Assembly: GCA_024330215.1 (NCBI GenBank)
Contig: JANDLU010000011.1
Span: 1-61,463 of the forward strand
From: Candidatus Gaiellasilicea maunaloa
GTDB taxonomy: Bacteria; Actinomycetota; Thermoleophilia; Gaiellales; Gaiellaceae
Direction: 5' to 3'
Length of the DNA: 61,463 nucleotides
Shown: one piece after another, positions 40,067-49,639 of the stretch
Layout: the number at the start of each line of letters is the position of its first letter
How positions within the stretch are numbered: the stretch's first letter is position 1
The notes under the pieces: generated by a model
What the model was told of the DNA's origin: nothing
Database searches by the model: none
Seen by the model: only the letters and a program-made list of their open reading frames with translations
Made by a program: the position numbers and the translations under genes

Positions 40067-43000
40067 CTACGGCGTGGTGTAGGTGATGAGGAGTTGGGGT
40101 TCGGGTTTGCTGGGGTGTTCGAGGGCGGCGAGCTGGACGAGGTTGTCGCCGGTGGGCTGGTCGCCGCTGATTCCGAGCCGGAGGCCGGTGGTGCCGGTGA
40201 GGGAGACGCTCCCCGGGGTGCTCAGGATCAGGTCTGCGGTGGTGTTCTTGGTCAGGCCGGTCAGGTCGGTGCCGGGGAGGGCGCTGGTGCCGACGGTGAG
40301 GGCCCAGTCGGCGGGGTCGATCGGCCAGGCGGCCGGGTCGTACCACTCGCCGACGAGGCTGCGGTCGTTCGCGTCGGCCTTGGCGGTGACGTGGATCCGG
40401 AGCTTGGCCGAGGTGATGGTGGCGTTGTCGGGGAGGGCGGAGGTGTCGAAGCGGAGGAGCGCGGTCAGGATCTCGTACTCGCCGAAGGCGAGCCGCCGGC
40501 CGGCGGTGACGAACGAGCCGGTCGAGTTCGCGATCGGGGAGCCGGAGGGTGGGTAGCCGCCGGCCTGTGCTCCCGCGACGGTGACGTCGCCGTCGTCGCC
40601 GCCGGCGCCGATGCTGACGGTGAGGGTGCCGCCGCCGCCGGCCGCGATCACGGTCGCGGTCTGGGCGGAGAAGGCCTCGCTGGAGCCGACCGAGTTCGTG
40701 CCGGTCACCCCGACCCGGAGGCTGGCGCCGACGTCGGCGGCGACGACCGGATAGCTGCTCGCGGTCGCACCGGCCACGTCCACACAATCGGGGTTGCAGC
40801 GCTGCCAGCGGTAGGTGAAGGAGATCGGTGCCGTCCCCGACCAGATCCCCGTCGTCGCGGTCAACGTCTGGCCCTGCTGCGCCGTGCCCGACACCACCGG
40901 CGGCGAGCTATTCACGGGTGCGGACGGCGCGCCCGCGGTCGCGCTGAGCGCGAGAATGAAGTTGGCGCTCGACTCGCCGCCGTTCCAGGTGACGTCGAGG
41001 GAGATCGGTGCGGCCGTGGTCTGGAGATGATCCTGCGCGTAGACGTAGCCCAACGTGCCGTTGCCGACGTCGATTCGCTCCGTTGCGGCCGGGTTCGTGT
41101 CGGGGGTGCCGCTGCGAGATCCTGTGCCTGGATCGGCGCCGTAGAGCGTGACGAGCAGGCGCCCGTTCCCGCCCGGAGCGATCGTTGCGGTGGTGCTCGT
41201 GCTGGAGTAGCCGGCGCTGCGCTGGCCGATCAGCTCGATGGGTGTCGTCGGGTCGGCACCGCGATAGCCGACGACGCCGACGATCCCGGCCTCCACACTC
41301 GGGAAGGAGCCGGTCCAGCTCGAAGGATCGCCGGCTTGCAGCAGGCGCGAGAACACCGAGAGGCTCGAATCGGTGCCGTCGGCCTGGGTGGAGCCGACCT
41401 GTGTCCAGCCGGTCGGCGCGGCGGCGATCGTGTGCGCGGTGTCGGTCACCACCCAGGCCAGCAGGAGATCGCCGGCTCCGGAACCCGAGGGGGCCGGAAT
41501 CGAGAAGATGGTCGAGCTCGAGAACGGCTGCCAAGCAGAAGCGACGTAGGTCACCGAGCTAGGTGCCGAGGTCACGACCGCGGTCGCGGCCGATTCGGCG
41601 GTTGCCTGGCCGGCCGAGTTGGATGCGGTGACCGCAACGCGAAGCGTCGAGGCGAGATCGTCGGCGACGACCGCATACGTCGGACCGGTCGCGCCGGAAA
41701 GGTCGGAGCAGGCCGCGCCCGACCCGTCGCAGCGTCGCCACTGGTAGGCGTAGGAGATCGGCGCCGTACCCGACCAGTTCCCGGCTGTCGCGCTCAAGGT
41801 CTGCCCGACCTGCGCAGCCCCGGACACGACCGGCGGCGACGTATTCACCGGCGCGGAACCGGTCACGAGGGCCGTCGCCGCCGACGTCGCCAGGCTGCCG
41901 GTGATGCTCGCGTTGTAATGCGCCTGCACCTGCGACGGAGTCAGCACGGCCGGATAGAAGCTCGCCTCGTCGAGCGTCCCCGGCCAGTACTGGCCGGGGC
42001 CGGTGGAGAAAGCACCGAAGCGCATCACGTTCGCGCCTCCGTTCGGGCTCATCGTCGTCGTCGGACCGGTCGAGGCAAGCGCACCGTTGAGGTAGAGGCG
42101 GGCGTTCGCGCCGTCGTAGGTGACGACGAGGTGGTGGCTGCCGCCCGCAGCGAGGACGGGGCCGGTGCCCGTGAAGCGCCACGCCGACCCGTCGCCGACG
42201 AAGATGCGGGCCTCCCCGCTCGGGCCGGTGTTGAGCCACCACCCGGTGAAGGAGCCTTGCGTCGCCCAGATCGTCTTGTTGACCGGGAGCACGGAGGGTC
42301 GCACGACGATCTCGATGGAGAACGCCGCCGGCGTCCAGGCCGCCGCGCCCGGCGCCTCCGCGTACTGGCTCGTGCCGTTGAAGCTCACGGCCGTGTCCGG
42401 ATCGCCCGTCAGCAGGCCGGGGACGCCGTACTGCGGGCTGCCGACGTAGATGCCGTTCGCGACGCCCTGCTGGTCGACTAGTGGTCCGCTCGCCTCGCCG
42501 AAGCGCCAGTACGACCTGGGTGCGCCGGCGCTGACCGCGGTGGCGTAGACCGAGCCGCCGTTGGAGGCGGTGACGGCGACACGCAGTGTCGAGCCGACGT
42601 CCGCGCTCGGCACGACGTACGTCTTCGCGCTCGCCCCGGCGATCGCGGCGCAGGCTCCGCCCGACGCGTCGCAGCGCAGCCACTGGTACGCATAGGCGAG
42701 CGGTGTCGTTCCCGCCCACGTCCCGTCGTTTGCGGTCAGCGTCTGCCCCTCCTGCGGCGTGCCCGAGATCGCGGGCGGCGAAGTGTTCGTGGGAGGAACG
42801 AGCGGGGCGGTGACCACCGAGGTCTCGGACGAGTAGGCAGTGGGGGAGCCCTCCGGATTGGAGCCCGTGACACCGACGCGCAGGGTCCGGCCGACGTCGG
42901 CTGCGACCGGGACATAGGCCCTCGCCGAGGCGCCCGGGATATCGGCGCAGGCGGGCTCGCAGCGCTGCCACTGATACGAGATCAAGGGCCCGGTGCCGCT

Positions 43001-44197
43001 CCAACCCCCAGCGGCCGCCGACAGCGTCTGTCCTTCCCGAGCCGTCCCGGCGACGATCGGGGGCGCCGTGTTGACCGGAGCGACGACCGAGCCGACGAAC
43101 CGGATCCGATTGTTCTGCTCGTCGGCGATGAGAACGTCGCCGGAGGGCGACACCCCTACCGCCTTCGGCACGCTGATGCGGGCGGCTGCGGCGGGACCGC
43201 CGTCACCCGAATAGCCGCGAATCCCGTCGCCGATCAAAGTCGAGATCGTCCCGTCGGCGGCTACCAGACGTATGCGCTCGTTCGACGCATCCGCTATCAG
43301 GAAGCCGCCGTCGGCAAGCGCGGCGAGGTTGTGCGGGTTGTACAGTTGGGCGGAAGTGGCCGGCCCGCTGTCGCCGCTGTAGCCCGTGCTGCCGGTACCG
43401 GCGACAGTGTCGATGATGCCGTCAACGCCGACCTTGCGAATTCGCTGGCTACCTGCATCGATAAGCAGGAATCCCCCGTCGGCAGTCGGGGCGACGCCGA
43501 ATGCAATCGAGAGCTTCGCGACTGTCGCCGGTCCGCCGTCACCGCTGAACCCCTGTACGCCGGTGCCGGCTACCGTGGTGATCACGCCTGCCGCCGAAAC
43601 CTTGCGGACGCGATGATTGTTGGTGTCCGGGATCAGGAAGCCGCCGTCTGGAAGCGCTGCGACGCCACGGGGATTGTTGATCTTCGCCGATGTGGCGGCG
43701 CCGTTGTCGCCCGAGTAGCCGGCAGAGCCCGTGCCCGCGACGGTCGTTATGATCCCGGCCGCCGAGATCTTGCGAATCCGGTTGTTCTGTGTGTCTGCGA
43801 GCAGGTAACCGCCGTCAGAAGTCGGCGCGGCGCTGTGGACGAAGTTGAGCTTGGCCGCGGCGGCCTGGCCACCGTCACCGCCGAATCCGGAAGCGCCGGT
43901 GCCGGCGAGCGTCGCGATCACACCGTCGGGCCCGGTGATGCGGACCCGGTTCGACCAGGGTTCCGCCCACACGTAGCCGCCGGCGGCCGTCGTGAAAATG
44001 CTTCGTGGACGGTTGATGTCGGCCTCGCGTGCCTGACCGCCGTCGCCCGAGTCCGCCGCCACGCCTGTCCCCGCCAGCGTCCAGGTCGTGTCGCCGGCTG
44101 CGCCTAGCGCGGGAAACGCGCCCAGCAGGAAGACGGCTAGCGCAGCGCCTGCCGCGAACATGCGGGCACGTGTCGTCTGTCGAGTCACGTCTCGCAT
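40067..44197 (-). CDS. Large secreted NHL-repeat / Ig-like / LamG / DNRLRE-type protein
   Basis: 1376-residue exported protein. A signal peptide (MFAAGAALAVFLLGAFPALGA) is followed by about six NHL-type repeats (unit: TVAGTG-GYSGDGGPAT...DGGFLIADTQNNRIRKV, residues about 40-370), two Ig-like modules starting NTAPPIVAGTAREGQTL and NTSPPAISGTPQEGQTL, a LamG-like lectin domain (about 570-790; RSYWRFGEASGPLVDQQG and AEAPGAAAWTPAAFSIEIVV), two more Ig-like modules, a beta-rich domain between them, and a C-terminal DNRLRE-like domain (LLRFDTSALPDNATITSAKL). Such proteins bind glycans or surfaces. ATG 44197 is used; GTG 44188 has GAGG at better spacing and is an equally good start. It is convergent with the Thr/Gly protein, 2 nt away. 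Confidence 0.82.
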   Translation of the reverse strand: MRDVTRQTTRARMFAAGAALAVFLLGAFPALGAAGDTTWTLAGTGVAADSGDGGQAREADINRPRSIFTTAAGGYVWAEPWSNRVRITGPDGVIATLAGTGASGFGGDGGQAAAAKLNFVHSAAPTSDGGYLLADTQNNRIRKISAAGIITTVAGTGSAGYSGDNGAATSAKINNPRGVAALPDGGFLIPDTNNHRVRKVSAAGVITTVAGTGVQGFSGDGGPATVAKLSIAFGVAPTADGGFLLIDAGSQRIRKVGVDGIIDTVAGTGSTGYSGDSGPATSAQLYNPHNLAALADGGFLIADASNERIRLVAADGTISTLIGDGIRGYSGDGGPAAAARISVPKAVGVSPSGDVLIADEQNNRIRFVGSVVAPVNTAPPIVAGTAREGQTLSAAAGGWSGTGPLISYQWQRCEPACADIPGASARAYVPVAADVGRTLRVGVTGSNPEGSPTAYSSETSVVTAPLVPPTNTSPPAISGTPQEGQTLTANDGTWAGTTPLAYAYQWLRCDASGGACAAIAGASAKTYVVPSADVGSTLRVAVTASNGGSVYATAVSAGAPRSYWRFGEASGPLVDQQGVANGIYVGSPQYGVPGLLTGDPDTAVSFNGTSQYAEAPGAAAWTPAAFSIEIVVRPSVLPVNKTIWATQGSFTGWWLNTGPSGEARIFVGDGSAWRFTGTGPVLAAGGSHHLVVTYDGANARLYLNGALASTGPTTTMSPNGGANVMRFGAFSTGPGQYWPGTLDEASFYPAVLTPSQVQAHYNASITGSLATSAATALVTGSAPVNTSPPVVSGAAQVGQTLSATAGNWSGTAPISYAYQWRRCDGSGAACSDLSGATGPTYAVVADDLASTLRVAVTASNSAGQATAESAATAVVTSAPSSVTYVASAWQPFSSSTIFSIPAPSGSGAGDLLLAWVVTDTAHTIAAAPTGWTQVGSTQADGTDSSLSVFSRLLQAGDPSSWTGSFPSVEAGIVGVVGYRGADPTTPIELIGQRSAGYSSTSTTATIAPGGNGRLLVTLYGADPGTGSRSGTPDTNPAATERIDVGNGTLGYVYAQDHLQTTAAPISLDVTWNGGESSANFILALSATAGAPSAPVNSSPPVVSGTAQQGQTLTATTGIWSGTAPISFTYRWQRCNPDCVDVAGATASSYPVVAADVGASLRVGVTGTNSVGSSEAFSAQTATVIAAGGGGTLTVSIGAGGDDGDVTVAGAQAGGYPPSGSPIANSTGSFVTAGRRLAFGEYEILTALLRFDTSALPDNATITSAKLRIHVTAKADANDRSLVGEWYDPAAWPIDPADWALTVGTSALPGTDLTGLTKNTTADLILSTPGSVSLTGTTGLRLGISGDQPTGDNLVQLAALEHPSKPEPQLLITYTTP

Positions 44198-44315
44198 CCT
44201 CGAAAAGGTAGACCTGCGGTCAAGATCGCGCAACAGGACGGACGTCTAGCCTTGCCTTCCGGGGCTCGCGACGCTGGTGATTGCAGGCCCCGGCTGGCCC
44301 ACGTACGTTGCACTC

Positions 44316-45914
44316 ATGGGTGTCCTTGATCGTTTCGGCCGCTTCGTCGACTGCGTCGCGCGATGGGTTGTCCTGCATTCGTCCCGAATCCTGTGGGCCG
44401 TCGTCGCAGTCGGGGCGCTTCTCCGGCTCGCGCGCTACCTCGACAACCGCTCGCTCTGGCTCGACGAGGCGTTCCTGGCCATCAATCTCAAGGAGAAGTC
44501 GTTCTCGGAACTCCTGGGGCAGCTCGAGTTCCTCCAGAGTGCGCCTGCCGGCTTCCTCCTCGCCGAGAAGGCCGCTGTCACCCTGTTCGGCGACAGCGAA
44601 TATGCGCTCCGTCTGCTGCCCCTCGCGGCTTCGCTCGTCGCGCTCGCGCTGTTCGCGTACGTCGCGCGGCGCCTCCTGTCGCCACCGGTGGCGCTGCTTG
44701 CGGTTGCTCTGTTCGCGGTGAACCCGCGTCTGCTCTACTTCTCGTCCGAGGTCAAGCCGTACGGTACGGACGTTGCGGTGGCGCTGCTGCTGCTCGCGCT
44801 CGCGGTACGCGCGCACGAGACCGACGGCCGTTCGTATCGGCGTCTCGTCCCGCTCGCGCTTGTCGCGCCGGCCGCGGTCTGGTTCTCCTTTCCCGCGATC
44901 CTCGTCCTGGGTGCGATTGCGGTCTCGCTCGCAATCGAGCCGCTCAGGAGCCGCGAGCGGCGGCAGGTCGGGCTGGTCGCGGCGCTCGCCGCGACGTGGC
45001 TCGCCAGCTTCGGCGCGCTCTACGCCGTGGCCTCGACGAACGTCTCGCGTACGGCCGGTGCGCTGCTCGAGAACGGCGGCTCGCAAGGCGCGAATCGCGC
45101 GGCCGATGTGGTTCAGGAAGCATGGTCGATCTTCGTCGATCCCGGCGGCTTCGAGGACGGCACGAATGGGCTGGCCGCACTGGTTCTCATCGTGGCCTTG
45201 CTTGCTCTCGTACAGCAGCGCCAGCTCGAGCGCCTCGCATTGCTCGGCCTGCCATTGGGCATCGCCGCCCTGGCGGCGCTCCTCGACCGCTATCCGCTCG
45301 GCGGACGCTTCTCCTTGTTCCTCGTACCGGTCATCGTCCTGCTGGTCGGCAGGGGCGTCGCCGCCGTCGTCGCCACGTCTCGGCGCCCGCTTCTCGTCGG
45401 CGCGCTCTTGGCGCTCTTCCTGACGGGGCCTGTGGTCGGCCGAGCGACCGCCGATCTCATCTCGCCGCCGCGGAGCGAGCACATCAGACCGTTGCTCGCA
45501 CACGTCAGCCGCAACTGGCAGCGCGGCGACACGCTGTATGTGTATCGCAACACCCAGTACGCAGCTCGGTATTACGGTCTCTGTGACGACTGCGATCCAT
45601 CGGGACGCAGCTTCCCTTGGTCGACAAGAGCGCCCCCGCCCTCGCTGACGGCCGAGCAGTTTGCTCCGGCCCTCGAGCCGGTACCGCCGGAGCTCGTGGT
45701 GGGGGAGCACGGGTTGACGCCGTCCGAGACCCTCAACGATGTCGACGGACTACCGGCAGGGCGGGTGTGGCTGCTCTTCTCGCACGTCTCGGAGCATCGC
45801 GGGCTCGACGAGGAGAGTCTGATCCTCGTCGGGCTCGAAGAGCGCGGCACCCAGCTCGAGTCGCGAGTCGAGCTGGGTGCCGCGCTGTACCTCTACGAGC
45901 TGAGCGAGGGTTAG
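44316..45914 (+). CDS. Glycosyltransferase family 39-like membrane protein
   Basis: 532-residue membrane protein with about ten hydrophobic helices. The first loop has YLDNRSLWLDEAFLAINLKE, with the acidic Asp-Glu pair of GT-C enzymes (ArnT/PMT type) that use polyprenyl-phosphate sugars outside the membrane. PLAASLVALALFAYVARRLL and YFSSEVKPYGTDVAVALL fit the family. The long C-terminal end is extracytoplasmic with two Cys (GLCDDCDPSG). It would add a sugar from a polyprenyl-phosphate donor to a protein or glycan. ATG 44316 is preferred to GTG 44277, which lies closer to the divergent start. Confidence 0.8.
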   Translation: MGVLDRFGRFVDCVARWVVLHSSRILWAVVAVGALLRLARYLDNRSLWLDEAFLAINLKEKSFSELLGQLEFLQSAPAGFLLAEKAAVTLFGDSEYALRLLPLAASLVALALFAYVARRLLSPPVALLAVALFAVNPRLLYFSSEVKPYGTDVAVALLLLALAVRAHETDGRSYRRLVPLALVAPAAVWFSFPAILVLGAIAVSLAIEPLRSRERRQVGLVAALAATWLASFGALYAVASTNVSRTAGALLENGGSQGANRAADVVQEAWSIFVDPGGFEDGTNGLAALVLIVALLALVQQRQLERLALLGLPLGIAALAALLDRYPLGGRFSLFLVPVIVLLVGRGVAAVVATSRRPLLVGALLALFLTGPVVGRATADLISPPRSEHIRPLLAHVSRNWQRGDTLYVYRNTQYAARYYGLCDDCDPSGRSFPWSTRAPPPSLTAEQFAPALEPVPPELVVGEHGLTPSETLNDVDGLPAGRVWLLFSHVSEHRGLDEESLILVGLEERGTQLESRVELGAALYLYELSEG

Positions 45915-45918
45915 GCCC

Positions 45919-48093
45919 TTACGCCCGTTCGTCCGCTCCGGCGTCGGGCGCGCCGCCCTGCGGCCGGCTGGTCCCCTTGCGGTCCGTTGAGGGGTAGCTA
46001 GCAGGATCGCCTGCCCCGATGGCGGCAGAACCGGCACTGAGGCTGAGATCGAACGACGAGCTCGTCGATCCGACGAACAGTGTCGAGAACGCCGCCGTCC
46101 GGTCTGTCGAGGAGCACTTGGCGCCGCTCCAGACGTTGTAGGAGAAGCTGATGTTGCTCTGGCAGGAGTAGTTGGTGTCCTTGCGGGCGATGTTGCCCTT
46201 GATGACGGCGTTCGAGACTGCTGCGTCGATTCGGATCCCCCCGAGCGAGCTGTTGTAGCGGACCTGGGCGCCGCTCCAGTTCTCGCCGTTCCCCTGGGTG
46301 ATCCCGATCGCATTGCCGCCGCGGTTGCAGAGGCAGTCGTCGCCGATGATCGGCTCGTCGAAGAAGTTGTTCTCGAGCGTGATGTCGCCGGGCAACCCCA
46401 CGAGTCCGGTGTTGTACGGCTTGACGAGGATGTCGAAGTCCGTGCAATTGCGGAAGACGGAGTTACGAATCGTCACCCGCCGGCCGGGCCAGATCATGAT
46501 GCACTCCGAATGCTTTTCCGGCTCGGTGATCGTGTAGTCGTGGAAGAGCGCCCCGTCGATCAGGATGTCCTCGGCGGGGTAGCAGCCCGAGACGCCGCAG
46601 GCGTTGATGTGGCTGACGCCGTCGACCATCGGCCCGTAGTCGCCGCCGAGCACCTTGACGCGGCTGGCGGAGGTCAGGTTGAGGCCGCCCGCGTCGATGT
46701 TGCGCAGGGTCACGTCCTCGCTGCCCCACCGGACGCGTACGTACGAGGAGATCTTGAAGTCACGCAGCTCGAAGCGCTTCGCTCCGACCTTCTCCTTCGT
46801 GTCGCCGCTGATGAACTCCTGGAGAGTCACCGAGGCGCCCGCGGCAGGGCGGAACACCACATCCGAGCCGCCGCTCTTGCCGGAATCGACCATCAGCGTC
46901 TGCACCGGGTAACTTCCTTCGGCGACCTCGACCATCGCACCGGGTGCGGCCAAGTCATAGGCACGGGCGAACGTCGCGCACGGCGCCGTCTTCGTGCAGG
47001 TGCCGGAGTCCGAGCCGCTTGTGGAAACGAAGAGCGTCCCTGACGTCGTTCCGCCACCCGCCGGGCACGCAGTCGTGGGGGTCGTCACGGCGGGGAGCGT
47101 CGCGCGCGACGAACGGTTGCCCGCCGCGTCGAACGCCTCGACACCGAGCGAGTAGCTCGTGCCACACGCGAGCCCAGAAAAGTCGCGGCTGGTCGCGATG
47201 GTGGTGCCGACCGTCCCATTGCCTGCGTAGACGTCATAGCCGGTGACCGCCACGTTGTCCTTCGACGCCTTCCAGCTCAGTGTCAGGGAGGTTGCCGTGA
47301 GGTTCGAGACGGCGAGGCCAGACGGAATCGACGGCGGCTGGGCATCGGCGACGCTCGAGCCGCCCGGCGCGGTGCCGCCGTGCGGGTTGCCGCCGCCGAC
47401 GGAGCAGGAGCTCGTGGACATGACGCCGGAGCTGCGCGACGAACGGTTGCCGGCGGCATCGGATGCCTCGACGCCGATCGTGTAGCTCTTACCGCACTCG
47501 AGGCCGTCCGCCACGTATGCCGAATCGGCGGTCGTCCCGTCGGGCTTGTCGTTCACATAGATCACGTAGCCGGCCACAGCCGTGTTATCGGGGGCTTGCC
47601 GCCACTTCACGGCGATGCTCGACGCCGTCTTTCCGGCTTGCGAGAGCTCAGAGGGAGCCGAGGGACGTTCGGTGTCGGCGCACGCGCTTGTTGCGACGAC
47701 CGCGGATGTTGGCGCAGACCGATTCCCGGCTCGGTCGAATGCGAGGACGGCGACCGTGTAAGCCGTGCCGCACTCGAGCCCCTGGGCCGTGTACTTCGTC
47801 TCGCCCGAGTGGGTGAGGAAGGAGCCGTTCCAGTAGACGTCGTACCCCGTCACCTTCCGGTCCGACGAGGCGCCCCAGGTAATGCTGATGCTCGTCGGCT
47901 CCGACGAGGCGACGACGATCGGTCCTGGGGACGCGATGGGGTCGCTGCCGCCCGCCGACCCGATCACCGGGGTCGTCAGCACGAGGAAGATCGAGAGGGC
48001 GACCACGAGGTTCCAGCGGCCGCCCACACGGGGCGTTTGCCTCATGGAGAGTCTGCTTCGACCTGGACGGGCTGAGACCTTCTTGAAGGACAT
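45919..48093 (-). CDS. Secreted FnIII-repeat / parallel beta-helix protein
   Basis: 724-residue protein with an N-terminal hydrophobic segment (about 28-47, NLVVALSIFLVLTTPVIGSA), three fibronectin type III domains (about 50-137, 142-233 and 255-345, each with a closing GNRSS/GNRSA pattern and a Cys pair) and a C-terminal right-handed beta-helix (about 355-700, e.g. SRVKVLGGDYGPM, RRVTIRNSVFRNC). The beta-helix region is closely similar to that of the protein at 57801-59468, including KISSYVRVRWGSEDVTLRNI. Beta-helix proteins of this kind bind or cut polysaccharides; no catalytic residues are obvious. A secreted surface or matrix protein for the EPS is the likely role. Confidence 0.82.
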   Translation of the reverse strand: MSFKKVSARPGRSRLSMRQTPRVGGRWNLVVALSIFLVLTTPVIGSAGGSDPIASPGPIVVASSEPTSISITWGASSDRKVTGYDVYWNGSFLTHSGETKYTAQGLECGTAYTVAVLAFDRAGNRSAPTSAVVATSACADTERPSAPSELSQAGKTASSIAVKWRQAPDNTAVAGYVIYVNDKPDGTTADSAYVADGLECGKSYTIGVEASDAAGNRSSRSSGVMSTSSCSVGGGNPHGGTAPGGSSVADAQPPSIPSGLAVSNLTATSLTLSWKASKDNVAVTGYDVYAGNGTVGTTIATSRDFSGLACGTSYSLGVEAFDAAGNRSSRATLPAVTTPTTACPAGGGTTSGTLFVSTSGSDSGTCTKTAPCATFARAYDLAAPGAMVEVAEGSYPVQTLMVDSGKSGGSDVVFRPAAGASVTLQEFISGDTKEKVGAKRFELRDFKISSYVRVRWGSEDVTLRNIDAGGLNLTSASRVKVLGGDYGPMVDGVSHINACGVSGCYPAEDILIDGALFHDYTITEPEKHSECIMIWPGRRVTIRNSVFRNCTDFDILVKPYNTGLVGLPGDITLENNFFDEPIIGDDCLCNRGGNAIGITQGNGENWSGAQVRYNSSLGGIRIDAAVSNAVIKGNIARKDTNYSCQSNISFSYNVWSGAKCSSTDRTAAFSTLFVGSTSSSFDLSLSAGSAAIGAGDPASYPSTDRKGTSRPQGGAPDAGADERA

Positions 48094-48283
48094 CTGGCGG
48101 CTCCTGAGTGGCGGGGGGCGGCGGGTCGGGCGTAGTTCCCGTTCCTCATCGGTCGACGGCCGTCTTTCCCCACCCCCTCATCCGGGGGAAAGGTTCCACT
48201 TTCCGGAGGAAACCGCACCCCCTTTCGGGTGATGGAGCCCACCCGTCCGGAGCGCCGCACCATCGTGCCCCGTTGGCACACCG

Positions 48284-48289
48284 CATAAT
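48284..48289 (+). promoter_or_regulatory. -10-like box before the broken dehydrogenase gene
   Basis: CATAAT ends 7 nt before ATG 48297. This is the same leaderless-type arrangement as elsewhere in the window, suggesting the promoter outlived the gene. Confidence 0.4.
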
Positions 48290-48296
48290 AGGGCGC

Positions 48297-49635
48297 ATGA
48301 GCGGCGGCACGAGCGCACGTCCGGGTCGGCATGGACCCGGGACGATCGCCCGGGTTCTCGCGTTTTCGGTCGTGCTCCTGATCTTGGGGGTCTGGCAGGA
48401 AACGCCCGGGCCGCCGGCGACTTCCGGGACGACTGGGCCCTCCCGGAGGGGTTCACGCTGACGATGGACACCACCGGCTACGAGCTCTCGGGAAAGATCG
48501 TCCGGATGACGGTCGACGGTGCGCCGCATCCGGACAATCCGTTCTTCGACGCACCGCAGGCGGCGCCCAGGCGCTACGTCTGGGCCTACGGGCTGCGGAA
48601 TCCGTTCGGGCTGACGTTCGTCGGCGACGAGCTCTATGCGACCCAGAACGGGATCTCGATCGACAGCTTCCTCCGGATCGAGCGCGGCCGGAACTATGGT
48701 TGGGACGGCTCGGACGAGAGCATCGCGACGAACGCCGAGGCGGTGATGATCCCTGCGACCGCGCCGGTGCACCTGGCCTACGCACCGGAGGGCACCGACC
48801 TCTTTCCGCCCGAGTATCAGGGGAGCTTCTTCTTGGGTCCGCCCAGAGCGCCGGCGAGCGGGGAGCCGGGTTGCTCGGGCTCCGGTACGACGTCGAGACC
48901 CATCGCGTCGTCACCGCGCCCAAGAGCTTCGTCCGCTTTCGGCGGGCCTCGGGGGGTGAGGTCAGCGGCGTCGCGCTCGGGCCGGACGGGCTCTACTTCG
49001 CAGCGATCCTTCCCAATCCGCAGGCGGAAACGACTCCCGTGTACCGCGTAGCGTTCGATGCGGGAGCGGACTACCCGCACCGGCTCGAGCTGAAGGCCTC
49101 GGGGAGCTCGCTCTTCCAGCAGTACGGCTGCCGGGCCTGCCACGCGCTCGACGACGCGGGAGGCACGAGCGGACCTGACCTCGATCGTCCGGCGCTCGAG
49201 CGGCGCATCCAGGACCGCCTCGCCTCACCCGAGTACGCGCAGAGGGTCGAGGAGATCGCGCGGCTCGAGCAGGAGCCCTTCGTCTCCTATGCGGACGAGC
49301 GCCAGCGTGTGCTGGCAGCGGAAGGCCGCGAGCAGGTGAAGCTGTGGCTCGAGTACCGGCTGCTGGAACCGCGATTCGACGATCCTGGAGCGACGATTCC
49401 GAAGGTCGGAGTCACGCCGGGTCAGGCTGGAGCGATCGCGGACTACCTCCTCACCGGCGAGTTCGAAGGGGCACCGCCGCCAAAGGTCGCGTTCTCGGAC
49501 CGGGTGCGCAACACGCTCGAGAGCAAGCGGTTCGCGGCCGGCATCGTCGCCGGCGTCGGCTTCGCCGCCGCGACATTCGCGCTCCTCTGGCTCGTCCGGC
49601 GGCGAACCAATCAGCGACCTCGCACATCGCCCTAG
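48297..49635 (+). pseudogene. Broken glucose/sorbosone dehydrogenase-cytochrome c protein
   Basis: Remnant of a secreted PQQ-dependent sugar dehydrogenase with a C-terminal cytochrome c domain. Three lesions are seen. The signal-peptide frame (LAFSVVLLILGVW) ends in a stop at 48459-48461, while AAGDFRDDWALPEGFTLTMD continues in another frame, so there is a frameshift near the GGGGG run at about 48387. The text jumps from the N-terminal TTGYEL to a late propeller block SGKIVRMTVDG, so several blades are missing. A second frameshift near 48850 separates FPPEYQGSFFLG from LLGLRYDVETHRVV. The rest keeps a haem motif CRACH, a long helix region and a C-terminal transmembrane segment (AGIVAGVGFAAATFALLWLV). 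Confidence 0.8.
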
Positions 49636-49639
49636 AGCC

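Noticed and set aside
44198-44233. TTG 44233 as start of the large NHL protein
   Set aside because: It adds 12 residues in front of the signal peptide with no ribosome site; ATG 44197 or GTG 44188 fit better.
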